DNA from: a virus | DNA length: 28,254 nucleotides | Strand: one strand, 5' to 3' | IMG/VR virus record: IMGVR_UViG_3300027736_003065 | Location: 1-28,254 of that record | Shown: in pieces, positions 7,153 through 15,133 of the stretch | Position numbering within the stretch: the stretch's first letter is position 1 | Layout: the number at the start of each line of letters is the position of its first letter | The notes under the pieces: generated by a model | What the model saw: the letters and a program-made list of their open reading frames with translations, nothing else | Databases searched by the model: none | What the model was told of the DNA's origin: nothing | Made by a program: the position numbers and the translations under genes

Positions 7153-7980
7153 ATGCCATTCTTCATGAATGTTTTTGATTTTGAATTTCGTGGTAGTTTG
7201 CTATCAGCAGACAGACAATACCAACAAACCTTTAAAGTCAAAGCAAATACTAACAGATCAGACTATATGCTTAGCGGAAACGCTGAGCCATATAATTTTT
7301 CATCTGAAACTGATTTAACATTATCTTTTTGTTATGATCTTGAACAGGTGAATTACGCAAATGTTACTATTGACATATCTGGATCAACTGCTGCTGCAAC
7401 AACAGCGGCTGAAGTTGTAACCGCCTTGAATGCAGACAATTTATTTTCTACATTTTTTACTGCATCAGTTTTTAAAACTAATACTGTTGGTGTGACTGAA
7501 AACAAAGTTCTTATTAAATCTAAGAAACCAAAGTCTAATTTCAAAGCATATATTGTAAATTCAGGAGCAGAAGGATTTATCAAGTTTAATAAATTAGCTC
7601 CAATTCAAGAATTGCCAACTTATTTTACAAGATATGATATTGATGAAAGATTTAATTACACTGATCTTGGATCAGAAAGAATTTTGTTGTTGGACACCAG
7701 CAATACAATTGAAGCTGATTACATAGATGCTGCTGGATTTAATTCATCTTCCCCAAGTCCTGATTGGCAGCTTCTTAAGGGTTGTAATGATCAGTATATG
7801 TTCACAAAGAGGGTCTATACTAGTGGATTCATTTCTACTGAAATAAAATATCCTGCTGGAGCTTCTATTGGTGATGCTGCATTCAAGACTACTTATGAAT
7901 ATAGCGGATCAGATTTGATTGGAGTTTGTCAAATTCCATACATTATTTCTAGCGGTGATTTGATTACACCTCCTGTTTAA
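7153..7980 (+). CDS. probable virion protein, family unknown
   Basis: This 275-residue protein has no family I recognise. It is rich in beta-branched, Ser/Thr and Asn residues and has an Ala/Thr-rich stretch (GSTAAATTAAEVVTALNAD, about residues 78-96), the composition of phage tail or baseplate proteins. It contains short Ig-like or beta-sandwich-like segments such as YANVTIDISG. There is no signal peptide and no membrane span. AAGGTAA lies before the ATG, the common ribosome site of late genes here. It is probably co-transcribed with the bacterioferritin-like gene 9 nt upstream. Its stop codon overlaps the convergent stop of the glycosyltransferase gene. A virion role is inferred from composition and position. 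Confidence 0.6.
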   Translation: MPFFMNVFDFEFRGSLLSADRQYQQTFKVKANTNRSDYMLSGNAEPYNFSSETDLTLSFCYDLEQVNYANVTIDISGSTAAATTAAEVVTALNADNLFSTFFTASVFKTNTVGVTENKVLIKSKKPKSNFKAYIVNSGAEGFIKFNKLAPIQELPTYFTRYDIDERFNYTDLGSERILLLDTSNTIEADYIDAAGFNSSSPSPDWQLLKGCNDQYMFTKRVYTSGFISTEIKYPAGASIGDAAFKTTYEYSGSDLIGVCQIPYIISSGDLITPPV

Positions 7981-8846
7981 AGCATTTTAATTTTATTTGG
8001 ACCATATAATCTTTGAACGAGTTCATTGAATGTGAATCGTTCGATTGTTTTCCATTTGTTTTTGTCTAAAAATATTACGTCCCAACTAACACTAATATAA
8101 TTGTTTTCCTGATTACGGGTTCTCAAAACATATGTTGGAATATGCATTGCTGCCGATAATGTCTTAATAGAAGTGTCTGGAGATATGACAAAACTACAAC
8201 ATCTTACAGCTTCTATGAAATAATTTACAGATATTTTTTTACCTTCAAATTTTTCAAATTCTAACCATTTAAATTTCTTGTAATTGTCGTATTTTTTTAA
8301 TTGGACTTCACTTCCAACTATTATTGGTTCAACATTTTTGTCTTTTAACAATTTACAAATAATATCAAATTCTTCTTTTGAGAAAAATTTTCTTATCTTT
8401 TTTTCTGTTGTGCTTCCAGAAGGACAAAATAAAGCGTATTTTTCTGGTAAATCTAATTTACAATTTTTAAAATTAGCATATTGTCTGTTTGTAACATCAG
8501 GTTTGAAATCTAAACAAGGGAGATGACACTTATTATTGCCATGTGTTCTAAAACCTCGACTTTTTATTTCTTCTCTTATATGATTGCAAAATTCATATGT
8601 ATTCTTATCTCGCCAGATCTCTTTCCCTACGTTAATTACATAATATTTTAATCCAAACGCTTTAAGAAATTTGTGAGATAAATCTAATGTATAAGGTTTA
8701 CTCCAATATATAATTGGCAAATTATGTTTCATTGCTATATCTAAGCCAAGAAAAAAATCACCAAATGCACCTGAACAAAATAACACTTTGCCTTCAAAAC
8801 TATATAGCCATGTTTTTAATTCTAAAAATTGCTTTTCATAAAACAT
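7977..8846 (-). CDS. GT9/heptosyltransferase-like glycosyltransferase
   Basis: This 289-residue protein has a GT-B-like outline. The N-terminal half has VLFCSGAFGDFFLGL (21-35), in the place of the GDxx acceptor loop of heptosyltransferases. The C-terminal half begins YALFCPSGS (137-145) and later has FVISPDTSIKTLSAAMHIPTYVL (219-241), which closely follows the donor-binding block of GT9 enzymes (a D-T/S-G-x-x-H-L-A-A type segment), although the His is replaced by Lys in SIKTL. The protein is shorter than typical heptosyltransferases (about 320-350). It is read against the neighbouring virion genes. A weak box AATACATA (8858-8851) lies 4 nt before the ATG and no Shine-Dalgarno is seen. It may modify host lipopolysaccharide or a virion sugar; I cannot tell which. 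Confidence 0.7.
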   Translation of the reverse strand: MFYEKQFLELKTWLYSFEGKVLFCSGAFGDFFLGLDIAMKHNLPIIYWSKPYTLDLSHKFLKAFGLKYYVINVGKEIWRDKNTYEFCNHIREEIKSRGFRTHGNNKCHLPCLDFKPDVTNRQYANFKNCKLDLPEKYALFCPSGSTTEKKIRKFFSKEEFDIICKLLKDKNVEPIIVGSEVQLKKYDNYKKFKWLEFEKFEGKKISVNYFIEAVRCCSFVISPDTSIKTLSAAMHIPTYVLRTRNQENNYISVSWDVIFLDKNKWKTIERFTFNELVQRLYGPNKIKML

Positions 8847-8856
8847 AAACTATGTA

Positions 8857-9372
8857 TTAAAATATACCCCACTTTTCCTTTAATCGCTTTACTTCCTTGT
8901 CCTCTTCTTTTTGCATTTGCTTTGTTATAACATTTCTATTGTTTTTTTCATCTCTTTTTATTTTATTCTCTGCTTTTGTGTACAATTGATCAATATTTTG
9001 TTCCCACTCATTAAGAGGATTATAAGAAACTAACTCACCATCAATTTCTTCGTAAACAACTCTGTTCTGCCAAAAAACTTTTAAACTATTATCATATTCT
9101 TTTTGAATTATTTCTAATGGAACACCTATACGCAATCCATCAAAATGATATCCAATGATAGAACTTGTATGATTTACATCAAACTCACGAACTTTATCAT
9201 CGTCTATATCGTCATATATAATGCTAATAGGATTGTTAGAAAAATTATCTTGAATAATTTCAGAGCCAAAAACTTTAGAAATTATTGATATTTTGCCTGC
9301 ATTACCGAATAAATCTTTTTGAATCGCTTCAGCCATTCGAAGTTCAGCAATTTTTTCTTCAATGTTTTGCAT
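8857..9372 (-). CDS. unknown soluble protein
   Basis: This is a 171-residue protein starting at MQNIEEKIAELRMAEA. An upstream in-frame ATG at 9417 would add a hydrophobic 15-residue leader, but that codon overlaps the start of the divergent protease gene and its late promoter, so the 9372 start is preferred. The N-terminus is helical. The middle has a possible beta domain around IIGYHFDGLRIGVPLEII. The C-terminus is a highly charged Lys/Glu helix with KEEDKEVKRLKEKWG. I recognise no family. It is the upstream gene of a pair with the GT9-like gene, 10 nt apart. No clear ribosome site is seen. Confidence 0.6.
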   Translation of the reverse strand: MQNIEEKIAELRMAEAIQKDLFGNAGKISIISKVFGSEIIQDNFSNNPISIIYDDIDDDKVREFDVNHTSSIIGYHFDGLRIGVPLEIIQKEYDNSLKVFWQNRVVYEEIDGELVSYNPLNEWEQNIDQLYTKAENKIKRDEKNNRNVITKQMQKEEDKEVKRLKEKWGIF

Positions 9373-9378
9373 GGCAAA

Positions 9379-9386
9379 TATAAATA
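9379..9386 (+). promoter_or_regulatory. T4 late promoter, exact TATAAATA
   Basis: A perfect T4 late consensus lies 29 nt before the ATG at 9416. The leader carries a strong AGGAGG. This is the anchor match for the other boxes in the window. Confidence 0.75.
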
Positions 9387-9415
9387 AGTAATAGAACAAA
9401 TATTTAAGGAGGAAC

Positions 9416-10960
9416 ATGGCTAGTAAAAAAAAGAATTTGATTAATACAAAACCTGCAACTGTTGCAAAACAAAATATTAAATATTATTTAAATGATCCAA
9501 CAACTCCCACTTTGACTGAAACAGTCAGCTTCTCTCCATCAACTTTATTTAGCACTGTTGGATATACTGGACCAAATGAAAACTTTTTAACTCCAGCTGG
9601 GCTAGCATCCAACACAATGGGTACTTTGATGTTTGCCATGAATAATTTTTACAATAATTACGCCATCAATAAAATAAGCACATGGTCAAAAGTACAAACA
9701 TTGGTTGTAAAGCCAAATGCTGGACAAATGCCAAATGCTTACTACGACAGAAAAGGTCTTAGTTTTTTCTGGTTTAATGGTAAAGATGGCAAAAAGATTT
9801 ATACTGCTTTATCGGCTGACATTATAACACATGAATTAGGTCACGCTGTTCTTGATTATCTCAGACCCGATTTTTGGTCAATTGGTGCTGTTGAAATTTG
9901 GGCGTTTCACGAAGCCTTTGGTGACGTTTTTGCTTTCTTGGCATCACTTCATCATGACGCAATGATTAACGCAATGCTAACTGAAACTAAAGGAAATTTG
10001 TTTGAAGCCAGCATAGTTTCCAAGTTGGCAGAGCAATTTGGCGTTGGTCTTGGCATGAATGGTTACTTAAGGAATGTTGATAATGACCTTAGTTATGTCG
10101 ATCCTAACACTTTGGCTAATGTCAGTACAAACCCAGATGCTTTGACCAAAGAGCCACATAATTTTTCAAGAGTTATGAGCGGTGCATTATATCGCATTTT
10201 TGCTGAAATTTACACAGCAAAAGGTAAAAATGTAGCTGCTGCTAAATTGGCTCGTGATTTTGTTCGTGATTCTTTATTCCGTTGTATGAAACTTGTACCA
10301 GCAGTTCCGGGCTTTTTCACAGCATTTGCCAAAGTATTTTGTGATTTAGGCAAAACAATCAATCCAGAATTAGCTGGAATTGCTAAAAATGTTTTCATTT
10401 CAAAAAATATGATGCCAGTATCTATGAAAATGAATCTCCATGAAAATAATGAAAAGATTAAAATCAGAGAAGAAAAAGAAGAAATGTTTACAATGATGAA
10501 GTTTGAATATCAAGCTAAACTTAGTGATATTCTTCATGTTGAAGATGAAAAATATAAAAATCTTAAAATCAGATTACCTGTTGATGATTTTACATACGAT
10601 GATGGTGATGGCGTAATGGGAATGATCAATTCAGACATGAATGAATCAATCAAATGTGGTCAGCAAGCAGCAAAGTATATTATTCAAAATGATTTGATTG
10701 ACAAAACATGGAGAATTGATGAAGAAGGATTATTAAAGAGGATAATGATCCGTTGTGATGGGTTTATTGATAACTGTACTATTCCCGGCGCACCTGAATA
10801 TGGTAAGTGTTGGAAATACAGGATCAGCGGTTGTGGCTGTGGTGGACCTTATGGATGCCCTGAAATTGAAGAAAAAGTTGCACCAGTAATAAAAAATAAT
10901 TGCTCTTCAAACTATGTTATCAAATGCGCTAATACTAGAGTTAGTGCGTGTGCTAACTAA
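9416..10960 (+). CDS. thermolysin-like (M4-type gluzincin) metalloprotease with Cys-rich tail
   Basis: This 514-residue protein has the zinc motif HELGH at 139-143, a third ligand E166 in HEAFGDVF, and D170 positioned as in the M4 signature (E-A-x-x-D). A later EPHNFSRVMSGALYRI may supply the transition-state His, as H231 does in thermolysin. The catalytic domain therefore spans roughly residues 60-320. A charged helical linker (about 340-365) follows, then a C-terminal domain with clustered cysteines, including RCDGF, NCTIPG, GKCWKY and GCGCGGPYGC. No signal peptide is seen, so it is not a classical secreted protease. It has an exact late promoter and a very strong ribosome site. A virion-associated or lytic role is inferred. 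Confidence 0.8.
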   Translation: MASKKKNLINTKPATVAKQNIKYYLNDPTTPTLTETVSFSPSTLFSTVGYTGPNENFLTPAGLASNTMGTLMFAMNNFYNNYAINKISTWSKVQTLVVKPNAGQMPNAYYDRKGLSFFWFNGKDGKKIYTALSADIITHELGHAVLDYLRPDFWSIGAVEIWAFHEAFGDVFAFLASLHHDAMINAMLTETKGNLFEASIVSKLAEQFGVGLGMNGYLRNVDNDLSYVDPNTLANVSTNPDALTKEPHNFSRVMSGALYRIFAEIYTAKGKNVAAAKLARDFVRDSLFRCMKLVPAVPGFFTAFAKVFCDLGKTINPELAGIAKNVFISKNMMPVSMKMNLHENNEKIKIREEKEEMFTMMKFEYQAKLSDILHVEDEKYKNLKIRLPVDDFTYDDGDGVMGMINSDMNESIKCGQQAAKYIIQNDLIDKTWRIDEEGLLKRIMIRCDGFIDNCTIPGAPEYGKCWKYRISGCGCGGPYGCPEIEEKVAPVIKNNCSSNYVIKCANTRVSACAN

Positions 10961-10970
10961 TGAGGTAACT

Positions 10971-11156
10971 ATGCATAGTTATGACTTCGAAGAGTATTTA
11001 GATGAGATTTTTTTAGCTATCACAGTTGATGACGAAGAAGAAGAACTGTGGGGCGATGATGATGACTACCCAGATGACGAAGATGACATCTGGGATGAAG
11101 ATTATAGTGATGATGACGACGATGAAGAATTAGATAATGATGATGAATCAGACTGA
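10971..11156 (+). CDS. very acidic 61-residue protein (gp67-like in character)
   Basis: The start at 10971 is set by GAGGT at 10962-10966, 10 nt after the protease stop. The protein begins MHSYDFEEYLDEIFLAI. From residue 20 it is almost entirely Asp and Glu, with few Trp and Tyr. T4 head core protein gp67 is a similarly small protein with a strongly acidic tail that is cleaved by the prohead protease. The N-terminal F-E-E-Y-L-D-E also resembles the targeting peptides found elsewhere in this window. Acidic low-complexity proteins can also be DNA mimics, so the gp67 comparison is only by composition, size and context. Confidence 0.55.
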   Translation: MHSYDFEEYLDEIFLAITVDDEEEELWGDDDDYPDDEDDIWDEDYSDDDDDEELDNDDESD

Positions 11157-11375
11157 TTTTTTATATCGTTTTTTAAATTTATTTCTTCTGACAGGAGCCA
11201 TTACAGGATCGAGATAATGTTTAACTGATCCAATTGGCTCCTCTCCACTTCTATGAATTCCTTCTATAGGACCATTATAGACAGCAACTAATGCAGCCGT
11301 TGGTTGCAGTTGTGGTTCTAGCCAAGAATCTGTGGCTATTTCAGACAATTGTAAAAACTTTTTGAATGACATCAT
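11148..11375 (-). CDS. small protein with T4-like capsid-targeting N-terminus
   Basis: This is a 75-residue protein. It opens MMSFKKFLQLSE, nearly the same pattern as the 3518-4018 product and like T4 MKTYQEFIAE. The L-S-E would be cut by a gp21-type protease after residue 12. The mature part is short and ends in a very basic tail, RRNKFKKRYKKSV, suited to binding packaged DNA. Two ATGs in tandem (11375, 11372) are possible starts. A CATAAATA box ends 5 nt before the first, and there is no Shine-Dalgarno. It overlaps the 3' end of the convergent acidic gene by 9 nt. An internal head protein is inferred. Confidence 0.6.
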   Translation of the reverse strand: MMSFKKFLQLSEIATDSWLEPQLQPTAALVAVYNGPIEGIHRSGEEPIGSVKHYLDPVMAPVRRNKFKKRYKKSV

Positions 11376-11380
11376 TAATC

Positions 11381-11388
11381 TATTTATG
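11381..11388 (-). promoter_or_regulatory. late promoter box CATAAATA
   Basis: The box ends 5 nt before the ATG at 11375, which predicts a leaderless transcript. It is divergent from the box at 11416. Confidence 0.5.
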
Positions 11389-11415
11389 ATTTAATCTCAA
11401 AAATATACTTTATTT

Positions 11416-11423
11416 GATAAATA
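11416..11423 (+). promoter_or_regulatory. late promoter box GATAAATA
   Basis: The box ends 5 nt before the ATG at 11429; the intervening GATTT contains no Shine-Dalgarno. Confidence 0.5.
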
Positions 11424-11428
11424 GATTT

Positions 11429-12025
11429 ATGCCAATAGATCCAAATAACTTTACGCAACTCAATGTAGGCGAACAAGGTTCGATAATGGATGAAACAGCC
11501 ATTGACTATGGCGATGTTTCACCAATATTAAATCCTTACCCATTAACCTCTGGTTCTCCTGTTTATCGACGCAGGTCAAGAATTGTTCTTGCTGGTCAAG
11601 GTCTTTATGAAATATGCAATGTTTCCAATGCGAATTTAACTGGAAGTGAATATGGTGTTGCTGTCAGACCAATTGTAAGAACTTACGCCAATCCAATCAA
11701 CGAATTTGGTGATGCTGTTGGGGCATCTCCAAATACACCTACAACTGTTGTGAGTTATACAGTCCCGTCTTCAAATGTTTTTTCTTTTATGGGATGCAAG
11801 GTAAGTGGAGATTTGGGTGCTAAATTTACTGTATATGTTGACGCAGCAGAAGTTTACACACTAAGAACAACAGATGCTAATTTGGATGGAATGATTTATT
11901 TTAATACACCAGTTTTTGAAGTTTCAGCTTCAAGTGTCGTGTTAATTGAAGTGCTTTACTATAATAATAATGCTATAACATGTGATTTTGAAGGCACTAT
12001 AATAGGTTTTAATACTCCGATATGA
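11429..12025 (+). CDS. probable virion protein with C-terminal beta-sandwich
   Basis: This 198-residue protein begins MPIDPNNFTQLNVGEQGS. The ATG at 11429 is chosen over an upstream TTG because the late box ends exactly 5 nt before it. The first half contains VYRRRSRIVLAGQGLYEI. The second half alternates hydrophobic strands (FSFMGCKVSGDLGAKFTVYV, VFEVSASSVVLIEVLYY), as in jelly-roll or Ig-like decoration and fibre domains. I recognise no family. The next gene starts within its stop codon (ATGA), so the two are translationally coupled. A structural role is inferred from fold-like composition and late control. Confidence 0.6.
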   Translation: MPIDPNNFTQLNVGEQGSIMDETAIDYGDVSPILNPYPLTSGSPVYRRRSRIVLAGQGLYEICNVSNANLTGSEYGVAVRPIVRTYANPINEFGDAVGASPNTPTTVVSYTVPSSNVFSFMGCKVSGDLGAKFTVYVDAAEVYTLRTTDANLDGMIYFNTPVFEVSASSVVLIEVLYYNNNAITCDFEGTIIGFNTPI

Positions 12026-12516
12026 CAACAAAAGAATTTGCAAAATGGTTTTCCAATATTGAAGGATTAAATATTTCTTCTATAGAAGAAGATAAAGTTT
12101 ATTTTACAATCACAAAAGAACAATTGGTTGTAAAAATAACAAAAACAGCAAATGAATCTGATAATTTTTTATCGTTACATAGCAATGGTAAAAACATGGT
12201 GTTTTGTCTTCATATGCATCAATACAAAAAATTTATTGAATTATTTGATGGTAAAAAATTAGAAAACTCTATTCCAGACTTATCTTTAGTAACTGTAAAT
12301 CAGATGATGGATGAACTAAAGAAAAGAAAAAACATTACATTTGCATTCGTAATGATGGAACACTCAGAAGTAGAAAATATTGTTTTAGAAGCGAGTGGCA
12401 ATCCAACATTCATTTGTGGCTTATTAGCTAGAGCAACAAATTTAGCTGCAAGATATGCAGATAAAAATATTGATTATTACTATTCAGGCGAAGAATTTGA
12501 AGACGATGACATCTAA
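12022..12516 (+). CDS. unknown soluble protein, coupled to the upstream virion gene
   Basis: This is a 164-residue protein whose ATG overlaps the preceding stop as ATGA. An N-terminal helix (KEFAKWFSNI) is followed by a beta segment (KVYFTITKEQLVVKI) and a helix-rich second half. It ends in an acidic tail, GEEFEDDDI. There are no catalytic motifs, membrane spans or signal peptide that I can see, and I recognise no family. It may be a chaperone or accessory factor for its coupled neighbour, but this rests only on the overlap. Confidence 0.55.
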   Translation: MTTKEFAKWFSNIEGLNISSIEEDKVYFTITKEQLVVKITKTANESDNFLSLHSNGKNMVFCLHMHQYKKFIELFDGKKLENSIPDLSLVTVNQMMDELKKRKNITFAFVMMEHSEVENIVLEASGNPTFICGLLARATNLAARYADKNIDYYYSGEEFEDDDI

Positions 12517-12518
12517 GA

Positions 12519-12833
12519 TCAATTAATAAATTCATCAAGTTTATCAGTAATAATTAATTCTCTGATTTTTTCAATTGATGCTTCTTTTTCTTCATCTGTT
12601 AAATTAGATTCATTAAGTTTTGGATAAACGTGTGTTTTCAAAAACTTACGATATAAAAATCCCTGCTTTTTTGCAGATCTTTTAATAAGACCTTTTGTCG
12701 TACTACAGTTTTGATACATAAAAATAAATATATCAATTGCAATTGAAATGACTGTGATTAAAACAACTGCTGATAATTTTTCATCATTTTGCAGGTTTGA
12801 TTCAAGTTTTTGTTTCAGATTAATTTCATTCAT
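12519..12833 (-). CDS. small single-span membrane protein
   Basis: This is a 104-residue protein. A polar N-terminus is followed by one hydrophobic segment, about residues 21-40 (SAVVLITVISIAIDIFIFMY), then a basic stretch (KGLIKRSAKKQGFLYRKFLK) and an acidic helical C-terminus. I recognise no family; size and topology fit a phage inner-membrane effector such as a superinfection-exclusion or lysis-timing factor, without proof. It is divergent from the BCS1-like gene, which also has an N-terminal membrane span, and the two share a palindromic promoter region (12839-12855). Confidence 0.55.
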   Translation of the reverse strand: MNEINLKQKLESNLQNDEKLSAVVLITVISIAIDIFIFMYQNCSTTKGLIKRSAKKQGFLYRKFLKTHVYPKLNESNLTDEEKEASIEKIRELIITDKLDEFIN

Positions 12834-12838
12834 ATGTT

Positions 12839-12855
12839 AAATTAGTTACTAATTT
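12839..12855. promoter_or_regulatory. palindromic divergent promoter, ACTAATTT on both strands
   Basis: AAATTAGT (12839-12846) and ACTAATTT (12848-12855) form a perfect 8-bp palindrome around one base. On each strand ACTAATTT ends exactly 5 nt before an ATG (12833 minus, 12861 plus). Neither gene has a Shine-Dalgarno. Confidence 0.45.
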
Positions 12856-12860
12856 AAAAT

Positions 12861-14066
12861 ATGTTTACACAAAGCATTTTCACACTAGTTCTTGCATTTG
12901 GAACTGCATTTGTAAGTGTATGGGCACTTTTCAAATACGTCATAACAATGGAAATGCGTCTAGAACCTGCTATATTTAAACATATATACAGCTCTCTTGA
13001 TGTCTCTACTTTTAAAGTAATATTTTCAGAAGAAATAAAAATTGAAAATAGATCTGCTTTAGAATTTTCTGCAATTCTCAAATACAAAGAATCGCCTTAT
13101 TTTTATGTTAATCATGGAGAAAGACTTCTTAATGCTGGATGGCAAGGTAAAGATCAAACTACAAGAATAGTTTTCATGCGATGGCAATACAAAAAATTAA
13201 GAAAATTTTTAAAAAATCTTTGTGATTATACAATCAATCATCGACCAGAAATGCCTGTATATGTGCTAACACCACACTACGTCGATAACATTGGCAAAAT
13301 TAAATGCAAATCAATTGTTCCGATTCAACCTAAATCAATTTGGAAAGACATTGAAGAACAAATTGAACTTTGCATTGAAGAGGAAGATAAAAAATTAGGA
13401 CTTATACTTCATGGCAAACCGGGTAATGGAAAAACAAGCTTTATAAAATATGTTTCTGAAAAATACAAATTACCAACATATTACATAACATTTTCGCCAG
13501 AATATGATAACATTCATCTAATGATAATGTTTTCTCAAATCCCAGCTAGATCTCTTGTAATACTAGAAGATTTTGATTCATACTTTGATAAAAGAACATG
13601 TGTCATGCAAAATTCAACTAATGGGATCAATGCTCCAAAATTTACATTTGATACAATTTTAAATTCTCTTGATGGAGTTTATAATTCATTTGATAAAAAT
13701 ATATTCATTCTTACAGCTAACGATGTCAGCAAAATTGATGATTCTTTAAAGCATAGACCTTCAAGATTTAAAATAGTTAGAGAATTTCCAGACCCCACAA
13801 GAGATATTATCAATAACTTTGTGCCAGAACCTTGGAATAAACATGTTAGTGCTGTAAATTACGATCAATTGATCAGAATTGCTGAATTTAAAAACCAAGG
13901 TTATACTATTACTAAAACTTTTGAAATGCTATCTTTACCATTGCCTCAAGAAGTTTTTAACATTGCACAAAAAATATATGAAGATCGGTTGATAAATAAC
14001 ATTGACGGCAACGCTGACAGCGATTTTTTAAAAGCTTGTCAGCAATTTGATGAAATGAATAAATAA
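12861..14066 (+). CDS. BCS1-like AAA ATPase with N-terminal membrane anchor
   Basis: This 401-residue protein starts with a hydrophobic span at about residues 5-27 (SIFTLVLAFGTAFVSVWALF). A BCS1-N-like region of about 130 residues and an AAA domain follow: Walker A LHGKPGNGKTSF (183-194), Walker B SLVILEDFD (231-239), a NSLDGVYNSF block (268-277), sensor-1 IFILTAND (281-288) and HRPSRF (298-303) in place of the arginine fingers. Order and wording follow the BCS1 family, membrane AAA translocases that move folded proteins in mitochondria. Bacterial and phage members exist with unknown roles. It is followed after 3 nt by an unknown gene. The role in infection is not known. Confidence 0.8.
   Translation: MFTQSIFTLVLAFGTAFVSVWALFKYVITMEMRLEPAIFKHIYSSLDVSTFKVIFSEEIKIENRSALEFSAILKYKESPYFYVNHGERLLNAGWQGKDQTTRIVFMRWQYKKLRKFLKNLCDYTINHRPEMPVYVLTPHYVDNIGKIKCKSIVPIQPKSIWKDIEEQIELCIEEEDKKLGLILHGKPGNGKTSFIKYVSEKYKLPTYYITFSPEYDNIHLMIMFSQIPARSLVILEDFDSYFDKRTCVMQNSTNGINAPKFTFDTILNSLDGVYNSFDKNIFILTANDVSKIDDSLKHRPSRFKIVREFPDPTRDIINNFVPEPWNKHVSAVNYDQLIRIAEFKNQGYTITKTFEMLSLPLPQEVFNIAQKIYEDRLINNIDGNADSDFLKACQQFDEMNK
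14058..14065 (+). promoter_or_regulatory. late-like box AATAAATA
   Basis: The box overlaps the end of the AAA gene and ends 4 nt before the ATG at 14070, which lacks a Shine-Dalgarno. It could add leaderless late transcripts inside the operon. Confidence 0.35.
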
Positions 14067-14069
14067 CAT

Positions 14070-14822
14070 ATGCATTCAAACGACATAAAAATATTTTTGG
14101 AAGATTATCATTTAGCCTTGATCTCTTCAGCCAATAGTGACCAATGGTTAGCAAATGCTAAAAATTATCCAGAAGTATTCAATTCATACTTTGAAACTAG
14201 CAATAATGTAGATGTTGTTTCAAATGGACATCTTGTAGAAAATATTATTAGTTATAAAAATAAAAACAAACTAACCTATGTTCCTGAACATGTAATTAAT
14301 TTTGAGGAAAACAAAAAAAAATTTGTTGCAGAAAATATTAGTGAAACATATCAAAAAACATCATATTACGCCAATATTCTTGAAAAACTTATCAACGAAT
14401 TTAGTGCGAATACAAGAAGTTTTGGATCTTACAAAATTCATCCTTTTCCTGAAAATGAAGATGATACTTATTTGCCAATTAAAAAATTCAAAATGATTTG
14501 CAATGGAAATGTTTGTAAAGCTACAATAGTTCGTGGTGGATTGAAAGTTGAAGGCGATGATGATATGTCTAATTATTTTTACAAAAGAATAATTAGCAAA
14601 TTTATGAAAACAGGATATACTGATGAGGTGCCAAATGAAAAACATAATCGTAGAAGATTGATTTTTATGAAATCAATTCCTCTTGAAGGAATAACAAGTT
14701 TATCCAAAACACCAAAAAAATATAAACTAAAATTTCTTGGCAATCAAACTGTTGATGATGGAAGTAACGAGTTCTCAATTACAAACGAACCAATTCAGGT
14801 CAGTTTCATAGGTAAACAATGA
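14070..14822 (+). CDS. unknown protein
   Basis: This is a 250-residue protein. An N-terminal helix region is followed by a Lys/Asn-rich middle and a beta-rich second half with FKMICNGNVCKATIVRGGLKV and an RRRLIFMKSIPLEGI segment. I recognise no domain or catalytic motif. It follows the BCS1-like gene after 3 nt and overlaps the next gene by an ATGA, so the three probably form one unit. A client or partner of the AAA protein is a guess from the arrangement only. Confidence 0.55.
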   Translation: MHSNDIKIFLEDYHLALISSANSDQWLANAKNYPEVFNSYFETSNNVDVVSNGHLVENIISYKNKNKLTYVPEHVINFEENKKKFVAENISETYQKTSYYANILEKLINEFSANTRSFGSYKIHPFPENEDDTYLPIKKFKMICNGNVCKATIVRGGLKVEGDDDMSNYFYKRIISKFMKTGYTDEVPNEKHNRRRLIFMKSIPLEGITSLSKTPKKYKLKFLGNQTVDDGSNEFSITNEPIQVSFIGKQ

Positions 14823-15133
14823 AAAAGAACATTAACGAAACAATTGGCAAATTAGAAAAACTTTACTTTGAAATACCTGATGATTTTGCTTTGCAAAATG
14901 CAAGGATGTTTTTTCGTAAAGCAATCAACGAAATGAAAGAAATACAAACCAAAAGAATAAAGAGAGAAAAAGTTCAACAAAGTGTTCCACAACCTATTAG
15001 CATGGATGCTGAATCAGCAAAGTTAGCTTTGAAAGAATTAGACAGACTTATTGCAATGGAAAACAAAAAATTAGAAAAACCTGAGAAAAAAGCTAATTAT
15101 GATTCATCTGATAATCAATTTTTAATTGGTTAA
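14819..15133 (+). CDS. small coiled-coil protein
   Basis: This 104-residue protein is translationally coupled to the previous gene by an ATGA overlap. It is almost wholly helical and charged: residues 1-60 look like a coiled coil, a Pro/Gln linker (QQSVPQPIS) follows, and a second helix is rich in Leu/Lys/Glu. I recognise no family. It converges with the minus gene ending at 15122, with a 12-nt overlap. Confidence 0.5.
   Translation: MKKNINETIGKLEKLYFEIPDDFALQNARMFFRKAINEMKEIQTKRIKREKVQQSVPQPISMDAESAKLALKELDRLIAMENKKLEKPEKKANYDSSDNQFLIG

Noticed and set aside
9373-9417. N-terminal hydrophobic extension of the 8857 gene, which could look like a signal peptide
   Set aside because: The upstream ATG lies inside the promoter and start of the divergent protease gene; the ATG at 9372 is more plausible.
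11470-11486. tRNA-like GGTTCGA segment
   Set aside because: It lies within the coding frame of the 11429 gene and no cloverleaf arms flank it.
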